A DNA stretch of 64,000 bases from Torreya grandis (taxonomy: Eukaryota; Streptophyta; Pinopsida; Cupressales; Taxaceae). Shown here piece after piece: positions 25,542 through 35,698 of the stretch (positions are counted from its first letter, which is position 1; each line of letters starts with the position of its first letter). The translations under genes were made by a program, and so were the position numbers. The notes beneath the pieces were generated by a model. The model saw nothing but the letters and a program-made list of their open reading frames with translations, was not told the origin of the DNA and did no database searches. The DNA lies in assembly GCA_037957365.1 (NCBI GenBank), contig JARHVA010002426.1:129001-193000 (forward strand), given 5' to 3'.

Positions 25542-25657
25542 TAAATAGAATAATGAAGGGGAATATCAAATTGGAGGTTTACTTACCCTTTTTGACCTCT
25601 TGATGGGCGTCTGAGACTCATTCACAACACATTGTTCGCCCAAATTCTCTGACAGTG

Positions 25658-25743
25658 ATCGACCTCGATCACCTCTAGGCCTGTAACTGGCCAATGTCAG
25701 TTCCTGTATTGCCGATATCAGTTACTACCTGATCGACGTTGGT
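25658..25743 (-). promoter_or_regulatory. Internal palindrome array between integrase and RT, older copia
   Basis: Degenerate 12-mers of the RCCGACGTCGGY family at 25658, 25690, 25711 and 25732, spaced 32, 21 and 21 bp. They sit at the same place between integrase and RT as the array at 50424-50612 in the younger copy. Confidence 0.6.
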
Positions 25744-25848
25744 CTCTGTGTTTTCCTGTCTGTGATTATTCTTTCCTATGAGCTCATTTTTGACCTTCAC
25801 CTCATCCAATTCTCCATTACTCTGCTCAGATTGATTCAACTTCTTAAG

Positions 25849-26946
25849 CTAATCACTATACATCACTTTTTCATTAAAAACAACATCATAGCTTCTAATT
25901 ATTTTGTTAGTTCCTAGATTCCAAAACCTGAATCTAAAATCTCTAGAGCCATAACCAATAAATGTGCACCTCATAGACTTAGCATCCAACTTCTTTCTAT
26001 TTTCTTTATCAACGTGCACAAAGGCTTCACAACTAAAAACTTTGAGAAATGAGAGATCTACATTTTTACCTATCCACGTCTCTTCTAAAATTCCACCATC
26101 CAGAGCTGTAAAGGGTCCTCTATTAATCAGGTAAACTGTAGTATCTACAGCTTCTGCCCAAAACTCTAAGGGCAAACTAGCATGCAATCTCATACACTTT
26201 GCACGCTCTATTATTGTTCTATTCATTTTTTTAGTAACTCTATTTTGCTGAGGTGTCCTTGGAACCATCCTTTGCTTGCATATTCCATGCATATAACAAT
26301 ACCAATTGAACTTGTAGCTGCAGAACTCACCGCCATTATTAGATCTCAGGCACTTCAATCTCTTACCTGTTTTATTCTCAACCATAGCTTTCCAAATCTT
26401 AAACGTGTCAAAAATATCAGATTTATTCTTTATACAATAGACCCATACCTTTTTTGTAGTATCATCTATGAAAAAAATATAGTACTGTGATCCTCCAATA
26501 AAAGCAACCTGAGTTGGTCCCCACACGTCTGTGTGAACAAGCTCTAATTTGTGCTTCTTCTTTGTTGACTCAGTCTTGAGAAAACTCACTCTCTTTTGTT
26601 TCTCAAAAATACAGTGCTCACAAAAATTCAAATCTATGCTTTTCAAATCTGAAAGCTTACCTTTTGACTTAAGAATTACCATTCCCTTCTCACTCATATG
26701 GCCAAGCCTTTGGTGCCACAACTTTGCATCTACATCTGAAGTAGATAATATAGAAAGAGAATTATCAGTAATATAATTACATAAATAGAGAGTACCTACT
26801 CTCTTACCTCTGGCCAATACAAGTGCACCTTTGGAAACCTTCCAAGATTCAGCTGTGAGAGTTACTGTGCAACCCTCATCCCCCAACTTTCTTGTAGAAA
26901 TCAGATTTCTCTTTAGGCTGGGAACATGCATGACATCTCTCAACAC
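25849..26946 (-). pseudogene. Copia integrase
   Basis: A 365-codon open stretch with the gag-pre-integrase domain (LWHQRLGHMSEKGM, then CEHCIFEKQKRVSF as the zinc finger) followed by the rve core. The first catalytic Asp is present in VHTDVWGP. The second is replaced (LRSNNGGEF, where SDNGGEF is usual) and the third is Lys (PQQNRVTKKMNRT, where Glu is usual). Both are G-to-A changes in the coding strand, so the enzyme is dead although the frame is open. The end carries FWAEAVDTTVYLINRGP and the C-terminal CTFIGYGSRDF. It is separated from gag-protease by one TAG at a position where the younger copy has Trp. Confidence 0.88.
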
Positions 26947-27972
26947 CTATGTGTTGCCATTCTGCATTTTCAGCTGCACTTTTCCTTTGCCAACTATTTT
27001 ACAAGGCTCATCATCCCCTAAATAAACTATTCCAAAATCTTTATGGACATAGTCACTAAAATATTCTCTATTTGGGGTTGCATAGAAAGAGGCACCAGAA
27101 TCTAAAACCCAAGATTCTATATTATTATGCAAAGAGAATATAAGAGCATTTTGTGCAACAATACCTGCAACTTTTGCTTCTTCTTTACCTTCATGCTGAT
27201 TGTCTTCTTTTGGTTTTGACCAGCAATCTTTGCTTATATGCCCTAGCTTTCCATAATTCCAGCAAGCTATCCTCTTGCCATTTCTAGATTTGGATCTACC
27301 TCTCATCTTTGACTTAGACTTTGATCTCTCTTTTTTGCTCTTCTCTTTTTCCCTTCCCCTGCTCTCACAACTTAAAGCATTTTCTGATGTTTTCTCTGTG
27401 CTTTTTCTGCGAATTTCTTCATTCAAGATTACACTAACAACATCATCTACTTTTAAAATATTTGAAGCAGATGCAATATTACTAACTGCCATTACCAAGC
27501 TATGTCAGCTCTCAGGTAAAGAGCATAAGATTAATAGAGCTTTAATTTCATCATCAAACACTATTTTGATTGAATTTAATTGATTTACAATTCTATGAAA
27601 ATCATTTAGATGATTAGATACAGATCCACCTTCCTGCATTTGTAAATTAAATAACTGCTTCATAAGATATATCTTATTTGAAGCTGAGGGTTTTTCATAT
27701 AAATTTGCTAAAGTAGTCATTAACTCTATTGTTGACTTTTCCTGTGATAAATTAGATATCACAGTAGATGCTAGACTCAATCTTATAGATCCAAGAGCCT
27801 TTCTATCAAGAACTTCCCATTCTTCATCTTCCATGTCTGTGGGCTTCTTTGAAACTCCACCTAACGGTAAGTATAGATCTTTTTGATACAGATAATCTTG
27901 TATCTACATTTTCTATAATTAGTAATTCTTATCATTAAACTTCTCTATTCTCAGTTTAATTTCTTCTACCAT
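26947..27972 (-). pseudogene. Copia gag and protease
   Basis: The ATG at 27972 is followed by YLYQKDLYLPLGGVSKKP. A few early stops replace Gln or Trp. Open pieces at 27834-27505 and 27498-26947 carry the copia Gag (DEEWEVLDRKALGSIRLSL, GGSVSNHLNDFHRIVNQL), a Lys/Ser/Arg-rich stretch and the zinc knuckle CWNYGKLGHISKDC, in which the second Cys is Tyr. Next comes the protease motif SWVLDSGASFYAT near 27110. It would assemble the particle and process the polyprotein. Damaged by stops, but otherwise collinear with 48887-50500. Confidence 0.88.
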
Positions 27973-28060
27973 TGCTTCTCCCACTCAAACAAAAATCCCT
28001 GTGAGTGACTTATAATCAATACACACTAACCAGATCTGAAACACATGTTAGTCAACCTGA

Positions 28061-28072
28061 GCTCTGATACCA
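28061..28072 (-). promoter_or_regulatory. Primer-binding site (initiator Met tRNA), older copia
   Basis: TGGTATCAGAGC on the minus strand, 2 nt inside the 5' LTR. This is the standard copia primer site. Confidence 0.92.
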
Positions 28073-28074
28073 CT

Positions 28075-28748
28075 TGTTGGGGATCAACCAACAAAATTGA
28101 TTACTATATGAAAGCAATTAAACATGGAATTAAATCAGATAGATAAGTAACTAGAATCAAAAATAGTAAAGAACAAGAGATACAAGAAACCACCTTGAAA
28201 ACTTGTATTAAACTCTTTACAAAAAAAATTACAATTGAAGAAACTTCTTTTCTTCCACACCTCTCTCAGATGTACAGTCTCTTTCTAGATCTCTTTCCCT
28301 CAAGAGTTCTCTCTCTCTCAATTACAATCAAGTCCAACAACCTAGATTGATTCACATATACATGTATTCTATATCTACAGTATTGTCCGATAAGCTATGA
28401 AGATCTATCCCTATTATATAACTTTAGGGATTCATGAGCATACAATCACAACTATTAGATGTACCTCTTAATCAAAGGCTCAAATCAGTCCTACTTAAAA
28501 TAGAAATGCGGACTCAATACCAATAGTTTAACTTTCCATGCAAACATTATGTTTTGTCCACGAAAATAGATTTTGGACGCATAGGTGACCGACGTCGGTC
28601 CCTACCTATCTGCATGTGATTGATGTCAGCCGATACATGACCGACACTGGTATCCTCTAGTCCATTCTTGACCGTCATCGGTGACTGTTTGATTTTTGCA
28701 ACTTCTGCACTCGCTCATTGGTGAAGCTTTTAGCTCCACAACTTAACA
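28075..28748 (-). repeat. 5' LTR of older copia
   Basis: 674 bp, matching 23222-23896. On the minus strand the palindrome array lies about 158-252 bp upstream of a TATATAA box near 28423-28432. Confidence 0.92.
28588..28682 (-). promoter_or_regulatory. Phased palindrome array in 5' LTR of older copia
   Basis: 12-mers at 28588 (ACCGACGTCGGT, a perfect palindrome), 28619, 28640 and 28671, spaced 31, 21 and 31 bp. They lie in U3, upstream of the TATA box. Confidence 0.78.
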
Positions 28749-28753
28749 ATCTA

Positions 28754-28898
28754 TAGGGAACCTCCCCTTGATGAGAGGAGAGATTAGTCTCCTTTTGATG
28801 TGGTAAACCTACACATTTGGATGACCAATTTTCCTACTTTGGTTGATCAGACCTATTTTGTTTATCAGTACGTTGATCGACAAAATATTCAACCAATA
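28754..28898 (+). repeat. 3' LTR of element B, right part
   Basis: It continues from 23221 after the copia insertion, ends AACCAATA, and is followed by the target copy GGTTA. Confidence 0.88.
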
Positions 28899-28903
28899 GG
28901 TTA

Positions 28904-29559
28904 AAAAACCCAAAAAGGGCCCATTAAAAAGAGGATAAAAGAGGTCATTTTCACTCTGAGAGAGATAGAGGAGAGCCCACAAGCAACTAAAGACCAAGCA
29001 AAGTATATGAGGATACAGGAGAGCATCAAAGATGCATATGATGGTCTAGGTAAGTCCTATTAATGAATTTTGTGAAATTTATTCATTTTTTTCGGGTTAA
29101 GGAGGCCTTAAATGCCTTTTGACTCATTCTAAATGATTTAGTAGATGAATCAAGTGAAACAAGCACTCAAAATGATGGGCTTGGTGACATGATGAAACTG
29201 GGACCAATGGGGGTCCAATCAAAGCTCCATGTGGGAGAAACAAGGAAACTTGGGTGTCCTTAGAACGCAGGTCATGGCCTAGGTAGGCCCAGGACATGAC
29301 TTGGCCTACCCAAAAACCATGACCTTGCCCAGAAATCCATGGCCTTAGATAGTAAGATGCCAAAATAAGCCCTCAAGGAGATCAAAGGAGCCTAAGAGGT
29401 CCTCAAAGGGGATAGAAGAGAAAGGAGGGAGAAAAAATAGGTACATAGATTTAAAAACATAGTAGGTTACTAGTTTTTTACTTGCTCTTACTCATTTTTA
29501 TGCCAATTGACTAATCCATTTGTATATTTTCTTGCTTGTGTAGACACATAAAGGAGTTA
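28904..29559. other. Element A 3' region, no domain recognised
   Basis: Non-coding by inspection on both strands. It continues element A from 15649 across the B insertion. Confidence 0.35.
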
Positions 29560-31265
29560 GCCTACTAGAGGAGGGAGGACCTTCATAGGTGAGAGAGAGG
29601 CTAGCATATCTAGATGGGTTGTGTGAGGTGACCAACTGGGAGAGGTTCTTGCATGGATGGTTGAGGAGGTAGACTCTCTACTGATGGCAAACTAAGATTA
29701 CCTATAGAACATAAGACTTTGATGACTAGTACATGTCTGCTCACTGCATTACTCTAGATACTTGGTGAAGGCATTAGTGACTGCATGAGTACTCGAGAGG
29801 CATGTGTTCCATTTGGGACCCAAGCTAGAGGTCATCCTCAACATAGAGGATGTCTACATACTTTACAAGGTAGCGCTGATGGGCAGAGAGATAGAACTAT
29901 CATCGATTTAAGATGTAGCAATAGTGGAGCTCTTCTTGGTGGGACCCCACTCATAGCAAAATAACCATGGAGTATAGATTATATAGTCATCGCTAGGTGC
30001 ACCTAGTCTTTGGACAATGATAGTAAGCACCATAATCGAGAGGCTCTATATCGACCAGAGTATAGGATGGATACCACTATCATGGACATGATTTTTCCAA
30101 CGAGCTGAGGGAAGATAGAGATTTGCCTAGGGCCAATATATCCTAAGAGGATTCTACTAATAGCTAGATCACATCTAGTACATAGGGTCAGGCAGATTAA
30201 CACAACCTAGTCTACTCATGTCCTAGGCCTACAAGAGGCCCCCACTAACATGGTTAAGGATGACATGTGGTAGCAAGGCATACCCTACACTAGAGGAGGG
30301 TATAGCACTGGCTATAAGGTTCGTAGAGAGGGTGGGGCTTATGCAAACCACCTTGGATCTAGACGTATTGTCAAGCTATATTAGAGATCCCTATAGGTCT
30401 ATATCATGGTCAGAGGATGTCAAAGTAGATCCCTGCTTGGGATGGGAAGAGCTCTAAGTTCCATAGGGATCATACCATAATCTAGGGAGACAGGCTCTGG
30501 TAGGGTGAGGGAGATGAGCACAGGCTAGGCCAACTGGGACTGAGCATGATAGGAAACCAAGGTAAAGTGAGGGGACAATGGTGGAGAGAGGCCACCACAG
30601 TAAGGAACACCACCACCAAGAGGATCAAAACAAATAAGAGGGTCGTAAAGACCATCAACACCACTATGTAAGACAAGTGTATTTGCTAGATATCACTTCA
30701 TCTTTATACTCAGCCTTAGCAAGAGCATATATATGACTAACATATGTGTTATGTGTGTGTGTGTGTGTGTGTGCAGGTCACCACCCTAGATGGACTAGAC
30801 CCTAGGTGGACCTACTATTAAGGGAGTTATTCCTTGATATGGTGGGGACACCACTGATGGAGCAAGTAAAACATTTATCGATAGGGGTAGAGCCACATAT
30901 TCAGTTCTAGTGTGTGGGTGCATGAGCTTCACTCAAGTGGGCAAGGGCATGGCATAGGATTCCACATCTAGAGTTTGAGTTAGCAAATCATAAGGCAATT
31001 ATAGTAGAGATCGAGGTGAGACTAGCAAGAGCAAAGGCTGAGATCAATTAGCTATGAGCTAAGCTAGTTTGAGAGTATACCAAAGGAGCTAAGGCACCTA
31101 GAATGAGGGTATACCATCTGGCTATATTGGAGGAGACTATAGCTCGACTAGTTCATAGGTAGAGATTGAGATCACCACCTGGAGCATAACAATCATAGAT
31201 ACCACCCAATCATAGGCTGGTTGGGCATGCATATGTAGCCATGCACATGGCAGCTTTTGGGGCCT
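29560..31265 (+). pseudogene. Plant-mobile-domain-like pseudogene, antisense to element A
   Basis: Plus-strand coding remnant lying opposite to element A's gag-pol. From 29590 it reads ERLAYLDGLCEVTNWERF. After a frame change it gives ALVTA, HVFHLGPKLEV and NIEDVYILYKVALMGREIE (29775-29900), the pattern of the plant mobile domain (PMD), which is found in MAIN-type host proteins and in transposons. An open piece in the same frame (30260-30457) follows. The tail (30930-31200) reads FELANHKAIIVEIEVRLARA, a likely coiled coil. About twenty stops are present. Extra antisense ORFs between integrase and the 3' LTR are known in Tat elements, which fits this position. The PMD call is by motif pattern only. 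Confidence 0.55.
30746..30774. repeat. (TG)n microsatellite
   Basis: About twelve TG units inside the antisense pseudogene. They interrupt its reading. Confidence 0.85.
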
Positions 31266-31539
31266 ATAAGCCCATGTGATGTACCCAGAGAAAAACATGT
31301 ATTTTTTTAATATATATAGTGGTTTTCTCATTATTAGCACATGTGTGCATATGATTTTATGTGTGATGTGTATTCTTCATCTGATATAGACTATTAGATA
31401 CATGTGATTAAATAGTAAGAACTCTTACTAAGGAACCCATGTGCACACACATATACCAATGACACAGAGATTAGTGGTGATTGAAGTGAGGAAATTTTTA
31501 CCTTACCACCATAGAAGACTTTCCTGTAGGGCCACACGG

Positions 31540-32590
31540 GCCCTAGATATGAAATATCTTGAGGTGTAACCCATTGATCAGGTGCTATAAGGGCTCACCT
31601 TCAAGAGTTGAGAGATGAAAAGCCCCATCTTCTATAGAGGTAGTGATGATGAAAGGAATAAACCATTTGTGTGTGAGTTTACCCCTCTTACAGTGCTCTT
31701 TATTGAAAAGAAGGATCATATCACCCACCTTGAACTGACAAGGGCATACCAACTTCTCAAATTGGTGATGTTGATAGCATTGGTAAGTATGGTTGTACTT
31801 AAGAGTGATTAGGCATCACTTATTTAAATGTTCAAGCTTGACAAGGTAAGCATCGTGTTCTTCCTCATCGAAGAGAGAACTAAACATCTTAACATGTAGC
31901 AAAGGAATTAAGACCTCTAAGGGAAGAAAAACCTCGTATCCATACATGAGAGAGTATGGGGTTACTCTTGTGGTCATTTGAAAGCTAGTCCTATAGGCTC
32001 AAAGGGTAGGATAGAGCATGAGATGCCAGTCTCTCTTAAATTGGGCAATGGTACGAAGAAGCATCTTCTTCAAAGTTTTATTTGAAGACTCTACTTGCCC
32101 ATTTCCTTTGGGTAATGGGTGGAAGAAAAATGGAGCTTATACCCAAAGCATTTAACAAACTCATGCATATTGAGGCTTTGGAAGCCCAATCCATTACCAG
32201 TTATGATCATAGTGGAAACCCCAAACCTATGAATAAGTTGGTTCGGGATGAACTTGGTGACGGTCTTCTCACACATGCTGCTTAGAGGCACGGCCTTAAC
32301 CCACTTCATAAAAAAGTCAGTGGCAATGATGAACTAGTGATAGCCATTGGAAGAGGCAGGTTTGAACTTGATGATGAAGTTAAGAGCCCAAAACCAAGAA
32401 GGGCCAAGTAGTCAAAATAGAGTGTAATAGGTTAGTTGGGGCATTGATAGCATCCCCTTTGACTTGACACATCCCATACTTCTTGGCAAATTGGATTGCA
32501 TCCTTAACAAGAGTAGGTCTATAGTAGCCCATCCTAATAATACATTGAATAGTAGCTTACCCTCTTAGGTGGCCACCACAAACACTCACG
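31540..32590 (-). pseudogene. Integrase of element A
   Basis: Gypsy integrase that would insert the cDNA. Read right to left: a zinc-finger region with CGGHLRG and YGMCQVKGDAINAP, a core with WPFLVLGS, KWVKAVPL and ITGNGLGFQS, then YSLMYGYEVFLPLEV and a C-terminal part with FKVGDMILLF. The open piece 32309-32091 covers the middle of the core. The second catalytic block reads GNGLGF where DNGxxF is usual, so the Asp is lost. Multiple stops are present. The end at about 31540 precedes the antisense pseudogene. Confidence 0.8.
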
Positions 32591-32899
32591 TGGGACTCCT
32601 CAAGTGTGAGAGGGATATCCTTGAGAGAAAGGTATTGCATCAACACATCATTAAGACCCCTATTAAACAAGATACCACCAATGATGACATAGCAGATGGT
32701 GAGCTTACGGATCCAATAGCATTCTTGTGAAGATGCAGTGTCAAGGTAAGATTGGTCTGTAAGGTAATGGATAATGTCCCCATACTAATCACACTTGAAG
32801 ACCTTAACATGATTGATCAAGTAAACCATCTCATCAGGAAAGGCATCATCAACCAGCTTTGCATTTGGGTTGGGTAGTGGACACTCAATAAGTTGGCCA

Positions 32900-34200
32900 G
32901 CCACAGTCAAGCCCTTGATGGAATTTTGGTTAATGATGCGAAGGTAAAATTCCTAAAAAAGTGTGATCTACCTCAAAGTCCTACTATTAATGTGTGCCTT
33001 ACTAGCAAGTAGTGAAGTCAATCAAATTGGATAATCATGTTGGTAGTCTGGCCCAACATGTAATGTCGTAACTTCTTCATGGTGAATATGAGAGAGAGGA
33101 ATTAACACTCAATAAGAGAATAATTGAGTTCAGGGCCAACAAGCATGTGAGAGATATAATAAACAACTCTCTCCTTGTTGGTGTTGTCATTTTAGCATAA
33201 CATGCCCCCAATGGAAAGATCAGTGATAGAGGTGTATAAGATGAACTCATGCCCCTCAAAAGGTGCCATCAAGAAGGGATGATTATGAAGCAAATGCTTC
33301 AATTCCTCGAAAGCCACTTGGAATTTAGTAGACCGTAAGAACAGAGTGTCTTTATGCAAGAGGCATGTGAGGGGTATGGATTTGTGAGCATAATCCTCCA
33401 AAAAACATTTGAGAAAGTTGAGTATTCCTAGGAAGGATTGCAAATGGATGAGTTTACATGGGGGAGACATCTCAAAGATCATCTTGATCTTGTTAGGATC
33501 CACTTCAATTCCCCTCTACGAGACAAAGAAGCCAAGAAGTTTTCTAGATGAAACACCAAAAATACACTTCTTGGTGTTGAGACTGATGTGATATTATTGA
33601 AGATGTGCAAAGATGATTATGAGGTCTTGCATGTGCTCATCCCACTTACAAGATTTGTCAAGGAGATCATCGACATAGCACTCAACTATCTTGTAGATAA
33701 GGTCATGGAAAATGTGGGTCCAGACACATTAATATGTGGCCCTAGTGTTCCTTATACCAAAAGGCATGATGCAATAGTATAAGGTACCCTATGGGGTAGT
33801 GAATGTCATCTTGTGTTGGTCTTCAGGTGCAATCTAGACTTGGTTGTACCTAGAGAAACCATCTTTGAGAGACATAATCTCAAAACTGGGGGTAGAATCA
33901 ATAATATAGTCTATCAAAAGAATAGGAAACTTATCCTTTGGGTAGGCCATATTGAGATCCCAGATATCAATTCAAATTCAAAAGGCCCCATTCTTTTTGA
34001 GAATGGGATAATGTTGGAGATCCATTGGGGATAGTCAACAGCTTACATAAAGCAACTCGAATGAGCTTCTTGATCTCTACTTTGACCAAATGAGAGACTT
34101 TAAGAACCATGGGTCATTACTTTTGGCAAATGGGTTAGGTCTTATTATCCATAACAAGGTTATGGATGACTATGCTAGGATCCATGCCCTTCATATCAAC
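32900..34200 (-). pseudogene. Reverse transcriptase and RNase H of element A
   Basis: Gypsy RT-RNase H. In minus-strand order: MSLKDGFSRYNQV, IAPEDQHKMTFTTP, CIMPFGIRNTRATY, the catalytic ECYVDDLLDKS (near 33680), FGVSSRKLLGFFVS, then the open piece 33503-33192 (LQSFLGILNFLKCFLEDYA, FEGHEFILYTSITDLSIGG), which is the connection and start of the attached RNase H. The YVDD pair is intact. There are frameshifts and stops elsewhere. No second RNase H lies between here and integrase. A candidate sits at 14740-15130. Confidence 0.85.
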
Positions 34201-34995
34201 GTATTCCCAAATGAATACGTCTAATTATTTATGTAATAAGGTGACCAAAACATCTCGTTCCTCAAGAGTAAGGCTAACATTAATATTTATGATCTTAGAC
34301 CTTCTTGAAGTGCCAATGTTGATATCTATGGATCCTTCAGCATCCATAGTGTTACCTTCATCGAAACACTCAGGCACGAGAGGGAGCGACTCATCCAACA
34401 CTTCAGGTTCAATTGCTAGGACATTCACTATGGCAAGGCCTGGGGTTGGTCCATCTGTGAGAGAAATCTCTAAACCAAGGTGATTAAGGGGATAATGATA
34501 CTTATGATAAGCCCACATGATCTTTGTATAAGCCTTTCTCTCCTTGAATAGGTTGTGTTTCATAACATGAATGAAACAACACTCAAGATCAGACTCGACC
34601 ATCTTAGCGATCTCAGCAGGAGACACATAGAGAGATCCTACACTCTGATGGGCAAAGTGAAACACAAAGGGGAGCTCAACATTTGGAGAGGCATCTTGAA
34701 AGAGATCTCTGAAAAGAGATGGTATGGCCTAGTGTTATAGACTGGAAGAGGGAGTCAATCGATGCATATCAGACTCTGAAAGAATGAATGTTGATCGATA
34801 CTCAATCAGATCAAAACATTCATCCTTAAGAAAATGAGACTCAAAAAGGGGGCATGTATGAGAATTTAAAAACCCCCATGAGGAGATAGCCAAAGCCTCA
34901 CTTGAGGGCTTTGTCTTTGTATAGAGCAATGCCCAGGGATCTGGGTCAGCCTCCCAAGGGTGAACCTCACCTTCATGCATAAACTGCACCATGTG
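34201..34995 (-). pseudogene. Protease-to-RT linker of element A
   Basis: Open pieces 34665-34225 and 34992-34735. The first is acidic and reads LSLVPECFDEGNT-like text (LPLVPECFDEGNTMDAEG) and LTLEERDVLVTLLHK just before RT, the usual linker layout in Tat elements. No catalytic motif. Confidence 0.55.
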
Positions 34996-35545
34996 AAATG
35001 TCGCTGATGTGACAACCTACATGGCAGTGGTCCAAAGACAGTGAAGAATCATGTTGTATAAAAGATCAAGGTCTAACACACAACTCGATTCTGATAATCT
35101 TGGGGCCAAACTTGACCCAGAGCTTCACATTCCCAACTGGCATAATTGTGTCATTATTGAAACTGACATAGTTATGGTGAGAATCAGAGAGCTTCTTCTG
35201 ACTAATCCCAAGTTCATTGAACACACATAGGGGCATGATTTTCAACGCAGTTCTTTCATTGATAATGCACTATTTGATGTAGTAATTATCCATAAAAGTC
35301 TCGATGTAGAGAGGGAAATGAGCCCTCTTTATAAGAACTAAAGCATCTGGGAAAGAAGCTAGGTCAAAAGATAAGATGGGAGGATGAGGGTGCTCATGTG
35401 TATTGAAGCTGAACAAAAATTTGACATCATCACATAGTAGAGATTCACAAGGGAGACCAAGCTCATTGAAGATGAGACCCCTTTCCTCAGGGCAAAGGCG
35501 AAGAAGGTCCCAAATGGAGATCCCTGCTGAGAGGCCCTGCAACTC
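34996..35545 (-). pseudogene. Aspartic protease of element A
   Basis: The upstream part (35542-35270) reads LPCESLLCDDVKFLFSFNT and IKRAHFPLYIETFMDNYYIK. After a frame break come IINERTALKIMPLCVFNELG and NVKLWVKFGPKII. The ALN-x-MPL and FNELG blocks match the region after the active-site DGS in Tat proteases. The catalytic Asp-Gly-Ser itself reads NER, so it is inactive. Confidence 0.55.
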
Positions 35546-35698
35546 CTTTTTGATGGAGTAAAGACATTATCTATCTTGGGGAAGATGTTACGCCTAAAGT
35601 CAAATAATACCTCAGGATTTATTTCCCCTATGGGCTAGACTAGGGGTCCAACACCATTAGTCTCTCCAACAGGGTCGATGGCCTGACCAGAGCGTGTG

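Larger units (their letters stand above)
23222..28748 (-). mobile_element. Ty1/copia element (older copy), complete structure
   Basis: A 5.5-kb minus-strand element with LTRs of 675 bp (23222-23896) and 674 bp (28075-28748). The target ATCTA is duplicated exactly at 23217-23221 and 28749-28753. The primer site TGGTATCAGAGC (minus, 28072-28061) matches initiator Met tRNA, and the polypurine tract AAGTGGGAGAT lies next to the left LTR. Domain order gag, protease, integrase, RT, RNase H is that of copia. LTR divergence is about 6-7 percent by eye. Scattered stops and lost integrase residues make it inactive. It belongs to the same family as 47873-52505, since gag shares DEEWEVLDRKALGS and the LTR ends match. 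Confidence 0.93.
15650..28898 (+). mobile_element. Gag-only Ty3/gypsy element B with 2.5-kb LTRs, split by a copia element
   Basis: The 5' LTR (15650-18138) starts TGTTATCCCCC and ends AACCAACA. The 3' LTR starts TGTTGTCCCCC at 20752 and ends AACCAATA at 28898, with the copia element at 23222-28748 inserted in it. The host sequence GGTTA is duplicated exactly at 15645-15649 and 28899-28903. The internal region is only 2.6 kb, with gag and a scrap of RNase H, so B is non-autonomous. By-eye LTR divergence is about 9 percent. It lies in element A. Confidence 0.9.
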
